Part shown: piece after piece, positions 42,579-51,825 of the stretch
Numbering within the stretch: the stretch's first letter is position 1
Layout: every line of letters begins with the position of its first letter
Assembly: GCF_022829295.1 (NCBI RefSeq)
Contig: NZ_JAKSYH010000200.1
Span: 1-64,000, forward strand
Length of the DNA stretch: 64,000 bases
From: Methylobacterium sp. J-088
GTDB taxonomy: Bacteria > Pseudomonadota > Alphaproteobacteria > Rhizobiales > Beijerinckiaceae
Direction: 5' to 3'
Made by a program: the position numbers and the translations under genes
The notes under the pieces: generated by a model
What the model saw: only the letters and a program-made list of their open reading frames with translations
The model's database searches: none
What the model was told of the DNA's origin: nothing

Positions 42579-45262
42579 GCGACCCGGCGGAGATCCTGCC
42601 GGAGCGGTTCCGGGCGTGGTTTTCCGCGCGCGGCTGGGCCCCCCGGCCGCACCAGCTCGATCTCCTGCGGATCGCCGGGGCCGGCCGCTCGGCCCTGCTG
42701 GTGGCGCCGACCGGGGCCGGCAAGACGCTCGCGGGGTTCCTGCCGAGCCTCGTCGCCCTCGCGGAACGCAGGCCGCAGACGTTGAAGCCCAAGGGGCTCC
42801 ACACCCTCTACGTCTCGCCGCTGAAGGCGCTGGCGGTCGACATCGCCCGCAACCTCGATGCGCCGATCGCCGAGATGGATCTACCGGTGCGCGTCGAGAC
42901 CCGCACCGGCGACACGCCGGCCCACAAGCGCACCCGTCAGATCAGCCGGCCGCCCGACATCCTGCTGACCACGCCCGAGCAGCTGGCGCTGCTGATTGCC
43001 CATCGCGAGGCGGCTGAGTTCTTTTCGGGGTTACGCTGCGTGGTGCTGGACGAATTGCACGCGCTCGTGACGTCGAAGCGCGGCGATCTGCTGTCGCTGG
43101 CGATGGCCCGGCTGCACCGGCTGAGCCCGGGACTCGCGGCGGTCGGGCTCTCCGCGACGGTGCGCGAGCCGGATGAATTGCGGAAGTATCTGGTGCCGCA
43201 GAACCAGCCCCTCCCTCCCCCCTCCGCGGGGGAGGGTACCCTGCGCAGCAGGGGGGGAGAGGGGCAGCGCGACGATTCAGGAGAAAGCGCCGGCCTGCAT
43301 ACTGGTCGCATCTCGTCCGGAAGCCGCGCTCCCCTCTCCCGACCCGGCCTTACGGCCGGCCCACCCTCCCCCGCAGAGGGGGGAGAGAGAGGGGCGCCCC
43401 CCATGGCCGACCTCGTCACCGTGGCGGGCGGCGCCAAGGCGGATCTGCGCATGCTCGACCTCGGCCGGGCGCTGCCGATCTCCGGCCACACCGCCTGGCA
43501 CTCGATGCCGGCGATCTATGCGCTGATCAAGGAGCACCGCACCACGCTGGTCTTCGTGAACACGCGCCTCCAGGCCGAGTACACGTTCCGGGAGCTGTGG
43601 CGGCTCAACGAGGATGCGCTGCCGATCGCGATCCACCACGGTTCGCTCGACGCGCAGCAGCGCCGCCGGGTCGAGGCCGCCATGGCGGCGGGGCAGCTGC
43701 GCGCGATCGTCTGCACCGCGACCCTCGACCTCGGCATCGACTGGGGGGACGTGGATCTCGTGGTCAATGTCGGCGCGCCGAAGGGCGCGAGCCGGATCAT
43801 GCAGCGGATCGGCCGCGCCAACCACCGGATGGACGAGCCATCGAAGGCCTATCTCGTCCCCGGCAATCGCTTCGAGATGCTGGAATGTCAGGCGGCGCTC
43901 AACGCCGTGGAGGAGGCCGCGCAGGACACCCCCGATGCCCGTCTGGGCGCCCTCGACGTGCTCGCCCAGCACGTCCTCGGCATGGCTTGCGCGGACGCCT
44001 TCGACCCCCTCGACTTCTACGACGAGATCGTCTCGGCGGCACCCTATGCGGACCTCACCTGGGAATCCTTCGAGCAGGTGGTCGATTACGTCGCCACCGG
44101 CGGCTACGCGCTGCGCGCCTACGAGCGCTTCGCCAAGATCCTGCGGGGGCCCGACGGGCTCTGGCGGGTGCGCGATGCCCGGACCGCGCAGGCCTATCGG
44201 ATGAATGTCGGGACGATCGTCGAGGCGGCGCGGGTACGTGTCCGTCTGGGGCGTACCTTGCGCGGAAAACCCGGCACGGTCCTGCCCAAGAGCGGCCGGG
44301 TGCTCGGCGAGATCGAGGACGAGTTCGCCGAGACGCTCACCGTCGGCGACACCTTCCTGTTCGCGGGCGAGACCCTGCGCTTCGAGGGACTCGCCGAGGA
44401 TGAGTGCCTCGTGACCCGCGCCCCGCCCGACACCGATCCGGCGATCCCGTCCTATGCCGGCTCGAAGTTCCCGCTCTCGACCTCCCTGGCCGCGCGGGTC
44501 CGGGCGCTGATCGCCGATCCGTTCGAATGGGACCGGCTTCCGGAGCAGATCGGCGCGTACCTGCAGCAGCAGCGCCGCCGCTCGGTCCTGCCGGGCGAGC
44601 GCGACCTGCTGGTCGAGACGTTTCCGCGGGGCAAGCGCCACTACCTGACCGCCTTCCCGTTCGAGGGCCGTCTCGCCCACCAGACGCTCGGCATGCTGCT
44701 GACCCGCAGGCTGGAGCGCGATGGCCTGCGGCCGCTCGGTTTCGCGGCCAACGATTACGGCATCGCGATCTGGACGACCCGCGACGTCGCCGAGCGTGCC
44801 GCCCTCGATCCGGACTTCATCGGCGACCTGTTCGCGGTCGACATGCTGGGCGACGATCTGGAGGCCTGGCTCGACGAATCGGCGATGATGAAGCGCACCT
44901 TCCGGCAATGCGCGGTGATTGCCGGGCTGATCGAGCGCCATCATCCGGGACAAAAAAAATCCGGCCGGCAGGTCACGATCTCGACCGATCTGATCTACGA
45001 CGTGCTGCGCAAGCACCAGCCCGACCACCTGCTGCTGCGGGCGGCGCGGCAGGATGCGGCAACCGGACTCCTCGACGTGAGGCGCCTCGGCATGATGCTA
45101 GAGCGCATCCAGGGGCGAATCATCCACAGGTCTCTCGACCGGGTCTCGCCGCTCTCCGTATCCGTGATGCTCGAGATCGGGCGCGAGCGGGTCTACGGCG
45201 AGGGCGCCGACGAGATCCTGGCCGAGGCCGAGGCGGAGCTTCTTCAAGAGGCCCTGTCCTGA
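42575..45262 (+). CDS. Ligase-associated DEXH helicase (Lhr-like) with palindromic insert
   Basis: This Lhr-core-type DNA repair helicase has about 895 residues: HQ-box PRPHQLDLL, Walker A APTGAGKT, DELH box in VVLDELHAL, RecA2 motifs VFVNTRLQAE and QRIGRANHR, and the long C-terminal winged-helix part. No ATG, GTG or TTG lies between the preceding stop and the conserved N terminus, so I suggest CTG at 42575 (CTGA overlap). Roughly residues 212-273 are encoded by a palindromic element (43208-43394), read in frame without stops between the two RecA domains. The usual ligase partner gene is not adjacent. Confidence 0.9.
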   Translation: MSDPAEILPERFRAWFSARGWAPRPHQLDLLRIAGAGRSALLVAPTGAGKTLAGFLPSLVALAERRPQTLKPKGLHTLYVSPLKALAVDIARNLDAPIAEMDLPVRVETRTGDTPAHKRTRQISRPPDILLTTPEQLALLIAHREAAEFFSGLRCVVLDELHALVTSKRGDLLSLAMARLHRLSPGLAAVGLSATVREPDELRKYLVPQNQPLPPPSAGEGTLRSRGGEGQRDDSGESAGLHTGRISSGSRAPLSRPGLTAGPPSPAEGGERGAPPMADLVTVAGGAKADLRMLDLGRALPISGHTAWHSMPAIYALIKEHRTTLVFVNTRLQAEYTFRELWRLNEDALPIAIHHGSLDAQQRRRVEAAMAAGQLRAIVCTATLDLGIDWGDVDLVVNVGAPKGASRIMQRIGRANHRMDEPSKAYLVPGNRFEMLECQAALNAVEEAAQDTPDARLGALDVLAQHVLGMACADAFDPLDFYDEIVSAAPYADLTWESFEQVVDYVATGGYALRAYERFAKILRGPDGLWRVRDARTAQAYRMNVGTIVEAARVRVRLGRTLRGKPGTVLPKSGRVLGEIEDEFAETLTVGDTFLFAGETLRFEGLAEDECLVTRAPPDTDPAIPSYAGSKFPLSTSLAARVRALIADPFEWDRLPEQIGAYLQQQRRRSVLPGERDLLVETFPRGKRHYLTAFPFEGRLAHQTLGMLLTRRLERDGLRPLGFAANDYGIAIWTTRDVAERAALDPDFIGDLFAVDMLGDDLEAWLDESAMMKRTFRQCAVIAGLIERHHPGQKKSGRQVTISTDLIYDVLRKHQPDHLLLRAARQDAATGLLDVRRLGMMLERIQGRIIHRSLDRVSPLSVSVMLEIGRERVYGEGADEILAEAEAELLQEALS
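43208..43394. repeat. About 190-bp palindromic element B inside helicase gene
   Basis: Inverted terminal arms of about 29 bases (CCCCTCCCTCCCCCC-tccgc on the left; right arm ends GGGGGGAGAGAGAGGGG) enclose a second hairpin pair (CCCTGCGCAGCAGGG; CCGGCCTTACGGCCGG) and an inner GGGAGAGGGG/CCCCTCTCCC stem. The layout matches the intergenic element at 37789-37980. The reading frame of the helicase passes through it. Confidence 0.78.
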
Positions 45263-45300
45263 CCGTCGATCCGCCCTCCCCCGACGACGAGGATGCGATC

Positions 45301-46014
45301 TTGGCGGCCGGCCTGAGACTCGAGAAGACTTCCAAGCACCCGACCCTTCAGCTCGCGGGCGAGACCCTGGTGCTCGACCTGTGCGGCGGCCTCTGGCTGC
45401 CGGACCACCGGACGCTGATCGTGTCCGATCTCCATCTGGAGAAGGGCTCCTCCTATGCGGTCCGGTCCGGCCAGTTCCTGCCGCCCTACGACACCCGCGA
45501 GACCCTGGCCTGCCTGCACGAGGCGGTGATCCGCCACGATCCCGCCCGGGTGGTCGCGCTGGGCGATTCGTTCCACGATGCGCGGGGGCCCGAGCGCATG
45601 GAGCCGGGCGACCGCGCCATGGTGGCGGCGCTGCAGGACGGCCGGGACTGGGTCTGGATCGCCGGGAACCACGACGCCGCGGTCAGCGAGGGCGTCGGCG
45701 GCCGCTACGCCGACGCGCTGACGCTCGGTGGCCTCCTCCTGCGCCACGAGCCGAGCCCCGGGGCGGCGCCCGGCGAGATCGCCGGCCACCTTCATCCCTG
45801 CGGCAAGGTCGCGATGCGCGGCCGGGCGGTGCGTCGCCGCTGCTTCGTCACCGACGGCAGCCGCCTCGTGATGCCCGCCTTCGGCGCCTATGCTGGCGGC
45901 CTGAACGTCCGCGACAAGGCGATCGAGGGGCTGTTCCCGAAGGGCTTCAACGCGCACCTCCTCGGCGACGGGCGGGTCTTCGCGATCGGCCGGGCGCAGC
46001 TCGCCCGGGACTGA
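45301..46014 (+). CDS. pdeM: Ligase-associated phosphoesterase PdeM
   Basis: This calcineurin-like metallophosphoesterase of about 237 residues has the metal-site motifs SDLHLEKG, LGDSFHD, WIAGNHD and GHLHPCG. It belongs to the small family that clusters with the Lhr-like helicase, an exonuclease and a DNA ligase in a repair cluster. I prefer TTG 45301, which has GAGGA 7 nt upstream; CTG 45259, overlapping the helicase stop, is the alternative. The two genes are adjacent and probably co-transcribed. Confidence 0.86.
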   Translation: MAAGLRLEKTSKHPTLQLAGETLVLDLCGGLWLPDHRTLIVSDLHLEKGSSYAVRSGQFLPPYDTRETLACLHEAVIRHDPARVVALGDSFHDARGPERMEPGDRAMVAALQDGRDWVWIAGNHDAAVSEGVGGRYADALTLGGLLLRHEPSPGAAPGEIAGHLHPCGKVAMRGRAVRRRCFVTDGSRLVMPAFGAYAGGLNVRDKAIEGLFPKGFNAHLLGDGRVFAIGRAQLARD

Positions 46015-46070
46015 CGCGGGTCCCAGCGTAGCGGCGGTGTCCGGCCGGCTGATGTCCTGCGGGCCGCGAC

Positions 46071-47447
46071 CTAATCCTTCTCCAACCCGGCGATCGCCCG
46101 GGCGAAATCCCGGGCCGCGAAGGGCTCCAGATCCTCCACGCCCTCGCCGACGCCGATGAAATGCACCGGCAGGCCGAACTTGGCCGCCAGCGCCACCAGG
46201 ATGCCGCCCCGGGCGGTGCCGTCGAGCTTCGTCATCACGAGTCCCGAGACCGGCGCCGCCTGCGAGAACAGCTCCACTTGGCTGATCGCGTTCTGGCCGA
46301 CCGTCGCGTCGAGGACGAGGAGCGTGGCGTGCGGGGCGTCCGGATCCTGCTTGCGCAGGACGCGCACGATCTTTTCCAGCTCGGCCATCAACCCGGTCTT
46401 GTTCTGGAGCCGGCCGGCGGTGTCGATCAGCAGCACGTCGGTCCCGGCGGCCTGGGCCTGCTTCAGCGCATCGAAGGCGAGGCCGGCCGCGTCCGCCCCT
46501 TGAGCGCCGCTCACCACCGGCGTGCCGGTGCGCGCGCCCCAGACCTTGAGCTGGTCGATCGCCGCCGCCCGGAACGTGTCGCCCGCCGCCAGCATCACGG
46601 TGCGGCCCTCCGCCCGCAGCTTCGAGGCGAGCTTGCCGAGCGTGGTGGTCTTGCCGGCACCGTTCACCCCGACGGTGAGGATCACGAACGGCTTGTTCCC
46701 GGCATCGATTGCCAGCGGCACCGCCACGGGTTCGAGCGCCCGCTCCACCTCGGTGGCCAGGATCGCCCGCACCTCGTCGGGCGAGATGCCCTTCTCGTAG
46801 CGGCCCTTGCCCACGGCTTCCGAGATCCGCATCGCGGTCTCCAGGCCGAAATCGGCCTGGATCAGGGCGTCCTCCAGGTCTTCCAGGGTCGTGGCGTCGA
46901 GCTTGCGCTTGGTGAACAGGCCCGTCACCCGCTCGGACAACGCCGAGGAGGTCCGCTTCATCCCGGACGTGAGGCGGGTCCACCACCCCTTGGCTTCCGG
47001 CTCGCGGTCCGGTCCGGCGCCGGCATCGTGGGCCAAAGCCGCCGCGGAATCGACCGGTTGGATGTCGGGCTGCGGCGCGATCACCGGTTCGCGGTTCGCA
47101 TCCCCCGTGTCGACCGGGTCGGCGCCATGGGCCGGATCGTCGCCGGCCGTACCGGCGGGCGGACGCTCCGGCTCGCCTTCGATCGGCAGGAGGTCCGCTC
47201 CCTCGACGACGTCGGCGACCGGCTCCCCGGTCTCCTCCGGCGGCAGCGGAATGGTCGCGACATCCTCCGCCCCGGTGGCGAAGTCGGGCTGGCCTTCGGA
47301 GGGCGAGGCCGCCTCCGCGGGGAGGTCCGCCTCGGGCTTCTCCTCGGACGTCGGCTCCGTGGTGTCCTGGGGCTTCTCCTCGGCCGCGTCGTGGCCCTTC
47401 CGCCCGAACAGGCGTCCGAACCAGCCGGGCTTCTCCTCGCTCGCCAT
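46071..47447 (-). CDS. ftsY: Signal recognition particle receptor FtsY
   Basis: This 458-residue GTPase docks ribosome-SRP complexes at the membrane. The N-terminal region (1-150) is long, acidic and Pro-rich and starts with a membrane-binding WFGRLFGRK. The NG domain carries GVNGAGKTTTLGKLA (P-loop), DTFRAAAIDQL, LIDTAGRLQNK and TKLDGTARGG. It converges with pdeM and is divergent from the pseudouridine synthase gene, with a 57-bp shared gap. Confidence 0.97.
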   Translation of the reverse strand: MASEEKPGWFGRLFGRKGHDAAEEKPQDTTEPTSEEKPEADLPAEAASPSEGQPDFATGAEDVATIPLPPEETGEPVADVVEGADLLPIEGEPERPPAGTAGDDPAHGADPVDTGDANREPVIAPQPDIQPVDSAAALAHDAGAGPDREPEAKGWWTRLTSGMKRTSSALSERVTGLFTKRKLDATTLEDLEDALIQADFGLETAMRISEAVGKGRYEKGISPDEVRAILATEVERALEPVAVPLAIDAGNKPFVILTVGVNGAGKTTTLGKLASKLRAEGRTVMLAAGDTFRAAAIDQLKVWGARTGTPVVSGAQGADAAGLAFDALKQAQAAGTDVLLIDTAGRLQNKTGLMAELEKIVRVLRKQDPDAPHATLLVLDATVGQNAISQVELFSQAAPVSGLVMTKLDGTARGGILVALAAKFGLPVHFIGVGEGVEDLEPFAARDFARAIAGLEKD

Positions 47448-47504
47448 GTCGTCGCGTCCTCGCCCTACCTTGCCGATCCGGGATCAACCCTCTAGCCGAT
47501 CCCG

Positions 47505-48206
47505 ATGTCCAACGCCTTCGACATAGGCGCGCGCCTGCTCTACCGCGATGCCCTTCTGCTCGTCATCGACAAGCCGCCGGGTCTTCCGGTTCATCCCGGC
47601 CCGCGCGGCGGCGAGACGCTGACCGACCATCTCGACGCCCTGCGGTTCGGCCTGCCGCGCCGGCCCGAGGCCGCGCACCGGCTCGACCGCGACACGTCGG
47701 GCTGCCTTGCCCTCGGGCGCCACGCCAAGGCGCTGGCCCGGCTGGGCAAGCTCTTCGCCGGCAGCGCGGTGGACAAGACTTACTGGGCTCTGGTCGAGGG
47801 CAGCCCCGCCGAGGAGGCGGGACGCATCGACCTGCCGCTCGCCCGCCGCTCGGACGATCCGCGCTCGTGGTGGATGAAGGCCGATCCCGCCGGCGACCCC
47901 GCGCTGACGCATTGGCGCGTCCTCGGCCGAGCGGACGGGCGCACGTGGCTCGAACTGAAGCCGGTCACCGGCCGCACCCACCAGCTCCGCGTGCATTGCG
48001 CGGCTTCCGGATGGCCGATCCTCGGCGACGCGATCTACGGGGCGGCTCCGCGCGGGAGCGCCCTGCATCTCCATGCGCGGACGTTGTCGATCCCGCTCTA
48101 TCCGAAACGTGAGGCCATCACGGTGACGGCGCCGCCGCCGGCCCACATCGCCGCGGCGGTCGCCGCGATGGGCCTTCAGATCGCGATGAGCCGTGCGCCG
48201 TCATGA
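47505..48206 (+). CDS. RluA-family pseudouridine synthase
   Basis: The 233-residue protein isomerises uridine in RNA. The catalytic Asp is in AHRLDRDTSGCLALGR, and the later KTYWALVEG, GRTHQLRVHCA and GDAIYG blocks are typical. No S4 domain is present. The target site cannot be told from the sequence. Its last 31 nt overlap the 3' end of the convergent mtaB gene. Confidence 0.92.
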   Translation: MSNAFDIGARLLYRDALLLVIDKPPGLPVHPGPRGGETLTDHLDALRFGLPRRPEAAHRLDRDTSGCLALGRHAKALARLGKLFAGSAVDKTYWALVEGSPAEEAGRIDLPLARRSDDPRSWWMKADPAGDPALTHWRVLGRADGRTWLELKPVTGRTHQLRVHCAASGWPILGDAIYGAAPRGSALHLHARTLSIPLYPKREAITVTAPPPAHIAAAVAAMGLQIAMSRAPS

Positions 48207-49402
48207 GCCGCGATGGCGACCGCGCACATGGTGCCAGGCTCCGTATCTGCCGCCAGCCGCACCGGCGTGAAATCCTCGGCGCGTCCCATCCCGCCGCGCT
48301 CGGCGAGCACGGTCAGGTCCCGCCCGACCTGCGCGTCGAGGTGCCGCCGAACCGCCTCCGCCCCCGCCTCCCGCAGCCGCGCCGCCCGCTCGCGGATCGC
48401 CCCTTGCGCCACGGGCGGCATCCGGGCCGCCGGCGTCCCGGGCCGGGGCGAGTACGGGAAGACGTGCAGATGCGTCAGGCCGCACGCGGCTACGAGGTCG
48501 AGGGAGCGCGCGAACTGGTCCTCGGTCTCGGTGGGGAAGCCCGCGATCAGGTCCGCACCGAACACGAGGTCGGGGCGCAGCCGCCGCGCCGCCTCGCAGA
48601 AGCGGATCGCATCGGCGCGGCTGTGCCGGCGCTTCATCCGCTTGAGGATCAGGTCGTCGCCGGCCTGAAGCGACAGGTGCAGGTGCGGCATCAGCCGCTC
48701 CTCCTCGGCCAGAGCCGCCAGCAGGGCCGCGTCCGCCTCCACGGAATCGATCGAGGACAGGCGCAGGCGCGCGAGGTCCGGCACCGCCCGGAGGATCGCC
48801 CGCACCAGAGCACCGAGGGAGAGGGACGAACCCGACAGGTCCCGGCCATAGGCCGTGAGATCGACGCCGGTCAGCACGACCTCGCGGCCGCCATGCGCCA
48901 CGATCGTCTCGACCTGCGCGATCACCGCGGCGACCGGCACCGAGCGCGACGGGCCGCGGCCGAACGGGATCACGCAGAAGGTGCAACGGTGATCGCAGCC
49001 ATTCTGCACCGGCACGAAGGCCCGCGTATGCCCGGCGACGGCTGCGATCCGGGTCGTATCGGCCGCGCGCACCGCCATGACGGCCCCCGGCCCGGTCCCC
49101 GCGGCCGACCAGCCCTCCGGCCGCAGCTTCTCGCCGTTGCCGACGAGGCGCCCCACCTCGGGCATGGCTGCGTAAAGTTCGGTCTCGACCTCGGCGCCGC
49201 AGCCGGTGACGACGATCTCGGCCCCCGGTTGCTCGCGTGCGATCCGGCGGATCGCCTTGCGCGCCTGCCGACCGGCCTCGGCGGTGACCGCGCAGGTGTT
49301 CACCACGATCCGGTCGCGCCCGTCGGCGCCGGCATGGACCCGCAGGGCCTCCGACTCCACGATGTTGAGCCGGCAGCCGAAGGTGAGGGTCTCGACGCCC
49401 AT
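48176..49402 (-). CDS. mtaB: tRNA t6A37 methylthiotransferase MtaB
   Basis: This 408-residue radical-SAM enzyme converts t6A37 to ms2t6A37 in tRNAs reading ANN codons. The N-terminal cluster cysteines are in TFGCRLN, VNTCAVT and VTGCGAEV; the radical-SAM triad is CDHRCTFC. The C-terminal TRAM-like part is short. It overlaps dapF by one base (TGATG), so the two are coupled. Confidence 0.94.
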   Translation of the reverse strand: MGVETLTFGCRLNIVESEALRVHAGADGRDRIVVNTCAVTAEAGRQARKAIRRIAREQPGAEIVVTGCGAEVETELYAAMPEVGRLVGNGEKLRPEGWSAAGTGPGAVMAVRAADTTRIAAVAGHTRAFVPVQNGCDHRCTFCVIPFGRGPSRSVPVAAVIAQVETIVAHGGREVVLTGVDLTAYGRDLSGSSLSLGALVRAILRAVPDLARLRLSSIDSVEADAALLAALAEEERLMPHLHLSLQAGDDLILKRMKRRHSRADAIRFCEAARRLRPDLVFGADLIAGFPTETEDQFARSLDLVAACGLTHLHVFPYSPRPGTPAARMPPVAQGAIRERAARLREAGAEAVRRHLDAQVGRDLTVLAERGGMGRAEDFTPVRLAADTEPGTMCAVAIAAHDGARLIAI

Positions 49403-50289
49403 CAGGCGAGGCCGGAGAACAATTCCGGCGCGAGCGTCCCCTCGGCCACGAGGGCGACGGGGCCGGTCATCAGGACGTGGTCGTCAGCCCGCCACTCCAC
49501 GAACAATTCGCCGCCGGGCAGCGCGACCTGCGCCTGCCGGCCGATCATCCGCAGCCGGGAGGCCGCCACCACGGTCGCGCAGGCGGCGGTGCCGCAGGCG
49601 AGCGTCAGCCCGGCGCCGCGTTCCCAGACCCGCAGCTTGATCATCTCGCGGTCCGTCACCTGGGCGATCGAGATGTTGGCCCGCTCGGGAAAGAGCGGGT
49701 GGTTCTCCAGCATGGGTCCGATCCGGCCGAGATCGAAGGTCTCGGGGTCGGCCTCGACGAAGAACACCGCGTGCGGGTTGCCCATATTCACCACGGCCGG
49801 CGAGTGCAGGACCGGATCGTCGATCGGCCCGATCTGCAACTCGATCCGCCGCGTATCGGGAAACGGCTCCGACAGGGGAATCTCGTCCCACGCAAGCTTC
49901 GGCCGGCCCATATCGACCGTGAAGGCGCGCTCCGACACCCGGCGCACGCCGAGGAGGCCGGCCTGGGTCTCCAGCGTCAGCCGGCCCCCCTCGGCGGGGC
50001 GGGCCATGGCCGGATCGTCGAGCATCGCATAGGCGACGCAGCGCGTGCCGTTGCCGCAGGCACCGGATTCCGAGCCGTCGGTGTTGTAGATCCGCAGGAA
50101 CGCGTCCGTGCCGGGGCTCACGGGATCGTGCAGCACCATCATTTGATCGAAGGACGAGGCGGGATCCTGGGCGATCGCCCGCGCCTCACCGGGCTGGACC
50201 CGCGCGCTCGCGCCGCGCAGGTCCAGCACCACGATGGCGTTGCCGGCGCCGTGCATCTTCAGGAAGCGTCTGTGGGCGAGTGCGCTCAT
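49402..50289 (-). CDS. dapF: Diaminopimelate epimerase
   Basis: This 295-residue enzyme interconverts LL- and meso-diaminopimelate for lysine and peptidoglycan. The two catalytic cysteines are in [10 protein letters not shown] and [21 protein letters not shown] is at the N terminus. mtaB follows directly and is likely co-transcribed. The start region faces the divergent exported protein at 50511. Confidence 0.96.
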   Translation of the reverse strand: MSALAHRRFLKMHGAGNAIVVLDLRGASARVQPGEARAIAQDPASSFDQMMVLHDPVSPGTDAFLRIYNTDGSESGACGNGTRCVAYAMLDDPAMARPAEGGRLTLETQAGLLGVRRVSERAFTVDMGRPKLAWDEIPLSEPFPDTRRIELQIGPIDDPVLHSPAVVNMGNPHAVFFVEADPETFDLGRIGPMLENHPLFPERANISIAQVTDREMIKLRVWERGAGLTLACGTAACATVVAASRLRMIGRQAQVALPGGELFVEWRADDHVLMTGPVALVAEGTLAPELFSGLA

Positions 50290-50510
50290 GCGGTCCCGCA
50301 GCTGGAAGGGGTTGGCCGGCTATATGGCAAAACCGACGGGTCGGCGCGAGTGGCCTGCCGTCGTGGCAGATGCGCCGCATCCGCGACCCTCCTGCGCGAC
50401 CCTCTTGCGCAGCACTGATGCACGTCGCACTCGCGGGCGATCCCGATCGTCGCTACCCTATGTGGTGGAAAGCCCGGACCATCCGCTGGGCCCCGTCCGG
50501 AGCGCCCATC

Positions 50511-51248
50511 GTGATCCGCCTTCGTCCGCTTGCAATCCTGTCCGTCGGTCTCATGCTCGGTGTCGGCCCGCTGGCCGCCCAGCAGCCGGCTCCACCACCC
50601 TCGACCGCACCGTCCCCGGCCCAGACGAACCCGTTGCCGACCACCACGGCTCCGAACCCGGCGCCCGATCCGGGCAAGAGCCCGGCGCCGGCGCCCGAGC
50701 AGGCGGTAGCGCCGCCGCCGGCCGGTCAGAGCGCCGTTGGGACGCCCGCACGCCCGACCCTGATCGACAAGCCCGGCGAGCCGGGCGATGTCGACGAAGT
50801 GACGCTGCCCGCCAAGCCGGCCGCCATCGTCACCGGCAAGACGAAGTGGGAGGAGGCGGTCGTAAACCTCAAGCAGGCCTTCGCGCGGATCGAGGCGGAT
50901 CTTGCCAAGCTCGGCGTCGCGCCGGCGGGCCGGCCGCTCGCGGTCTTCACCCGCACCGACGACGATGGCTTCGAGTTCGAGGCGATGATCCCGGTGGCGG
51001 CCGCGCCGAACCCCGTGCCCGCCGAGCCGGACGGGCTGCGCTTCGGCACGACGCCCTCCGGCAAGGCGCTGCGCTTCGCCCATAGGGGCTCCTACGAGTC
51101 GATCGACAGCACCTACGAGACGTTGACCGCCTACCTCGATGCCAAGGACATCGTGGTGCAGGACCGCTTCGTCGAGGAATACGCCACCGACCTCAAGGAC
51201 GGCACCGACGACAATCTCGACGTGAATATCTACGCGCTGGTGAAGTAG
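50511..51248 (+). CDS. Exported protein with GyrI-like effector-binding domain
   Basis: This 245-residue protein has a signal peptide (RPLAILSVGLMLGVGPLAAQ), a Pro/Ala-rich linker (about 28-75) and a C-terminal domain (about 105-245) resembling the GyrI-like small-molecule-binding fold: AVFTRTDDDGFEFEAMIPV, HRGSYESIDSTYETLTAYLD. Envelope versions of this domain are of unknown function. The start is GTG at 50511; longer in-frame ATG starts (50417, 50460) would bury the signal peptide. Confidence 0.72.
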   Translation: MIRLRPLAILSVGLMLGVGPLAAQQPAPPPSTAPSPAQTNPLPTTTAPNPAPDPGKSPAPAPEQAVAPPPAGQSAVGTPARPTLIDKPGEPGDVDEVTLPAKPAAIVTGKTKWEEAVVNLKQAFARIEADLAKLGVAPAGRPLAVFTRTDDDGFEFEAMIPVAAAPNPVPAEPDGLRFGTTPSGKALRFAHRGSYESIDSTYETLTAYLDAKDIVVQDRFVEEYATDLKDGTDDNLDVNIYALVK

Positions 51249-51266
51249 GGGGTCGTATCCACGGTT

Positions 51267-51310
51267 CCACGTCTCTCCCTCCCCCCTCTGCGGGGGAGGG
51301 AGAGACGTGG
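51267..51310. terminator. Perfect 19-bp-arm palindrome after exported protein gene
   Basis: CCACGTCTCTCCCTCCCCC pairs exactly with GGGGGAGGGAGAGACGTGG across a short loop. It lies 19 nt after the stop codon and has no T-run. The core matches the terminal arms of palindromic element B, so it may be a half element serving as a terminator. The truncated Crp remnant begins just beyond it. Confidence 0.6.
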
Positions 51311-51329
51311 CCGGAGCGTGCTCAGGGTC

Positions 51330-51565
51330 CGGCCGCGCATCCCCTGCAGCACGCGGTTGATGTGCACGGGCGTGAGACCCAGCGCGTCGGCGAGATCGGT
51401 CTGTGTGATCGGCAGCGGGCAGCGGTGATCGCCAGCCAAGCCCACCGATTGCAGCTTCAGGTACAGCTCGCAGAACAGGTGCGCGACGTGTTCGAAAGAC
51501 GTGCGACGGCCCATGCTGACCAGCCATTCGCGGAAGACCGCAGCGTCGATCAGGGTGTCGCGACT
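51330..51565 (-). pseudogene. Crp/Fnr remnant: HTH part only
   Basis: Minus-strand reading gives DTLIDAAVFREWLVSMGRR, then SFEHVAHLFCELYLKLQSVG and the helix-turn-helix ITQTDLADALGLTPVHINRVLQ, clearly the C-terminal part of a Crp/Fnr protein. The cyclic-nucleotide-binding domain is missing, the upstream frame changes to unrelated sequence near 51570, and the family's last residues are lost where the palindrome begins. It is probably a decayed duplicate. Confidence 0.72.
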
Positions 51566-51585
51566 ACAGCTCCTCGACCTTCGGA

Positions 51586-51746
51586 TGAACGTCGAGGTTC
51601 GGCGGGGCCAGGGCTTCGCTGATGACCGGCTGTTGCGCCTGATGTGGCGATGGCTGGCGCTGCACGAGCGGATAGCCGCCATGCTGCCGGGGATCCCCGA
51701 GCCCGAGCACGACGCGGATGTGCGGGCGATCCTACGAAGACCCTAA
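51586..51746 (+). pseudogene. Possible C-terminal gene fragment
   Basis: A plus-strand frame reads DDRLLRLMWRWLALHERIAAML and PGIPEPEHDADVRAILRRP before a stop at 51744-51746. The end looks like natural protein, yet the frame is lost where the Crp remnant begins, so this may be the tail of a deleted gene. I do not recognise the family. It stops right before the first ATGTAA palindrome. Confidence 0.35.
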
Positions 51747-51747
51747 A

Positions 51748-51764
51748 ATGTAAGCTTTTTACAT
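51748..51764. promoter_or_regulatory. ATGTAA-N5-TTACAT palindrome, site 1
   Basis: ATGTAA-gcttt-TTACAT; flanking A and T extend the match by one base pair. The centre lies 70 bp before the ATG of the small gene at 51826. It is the same motif as 52919-52935 and 53342-53358. Confidence 0.65.
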
Positions 51765-51825
51765 TCCGTCCCGGGAGGCGCATGTTTGAGGCTGACGACG
51801 CACACGGCCTCTAGGGGAGGTGAGC

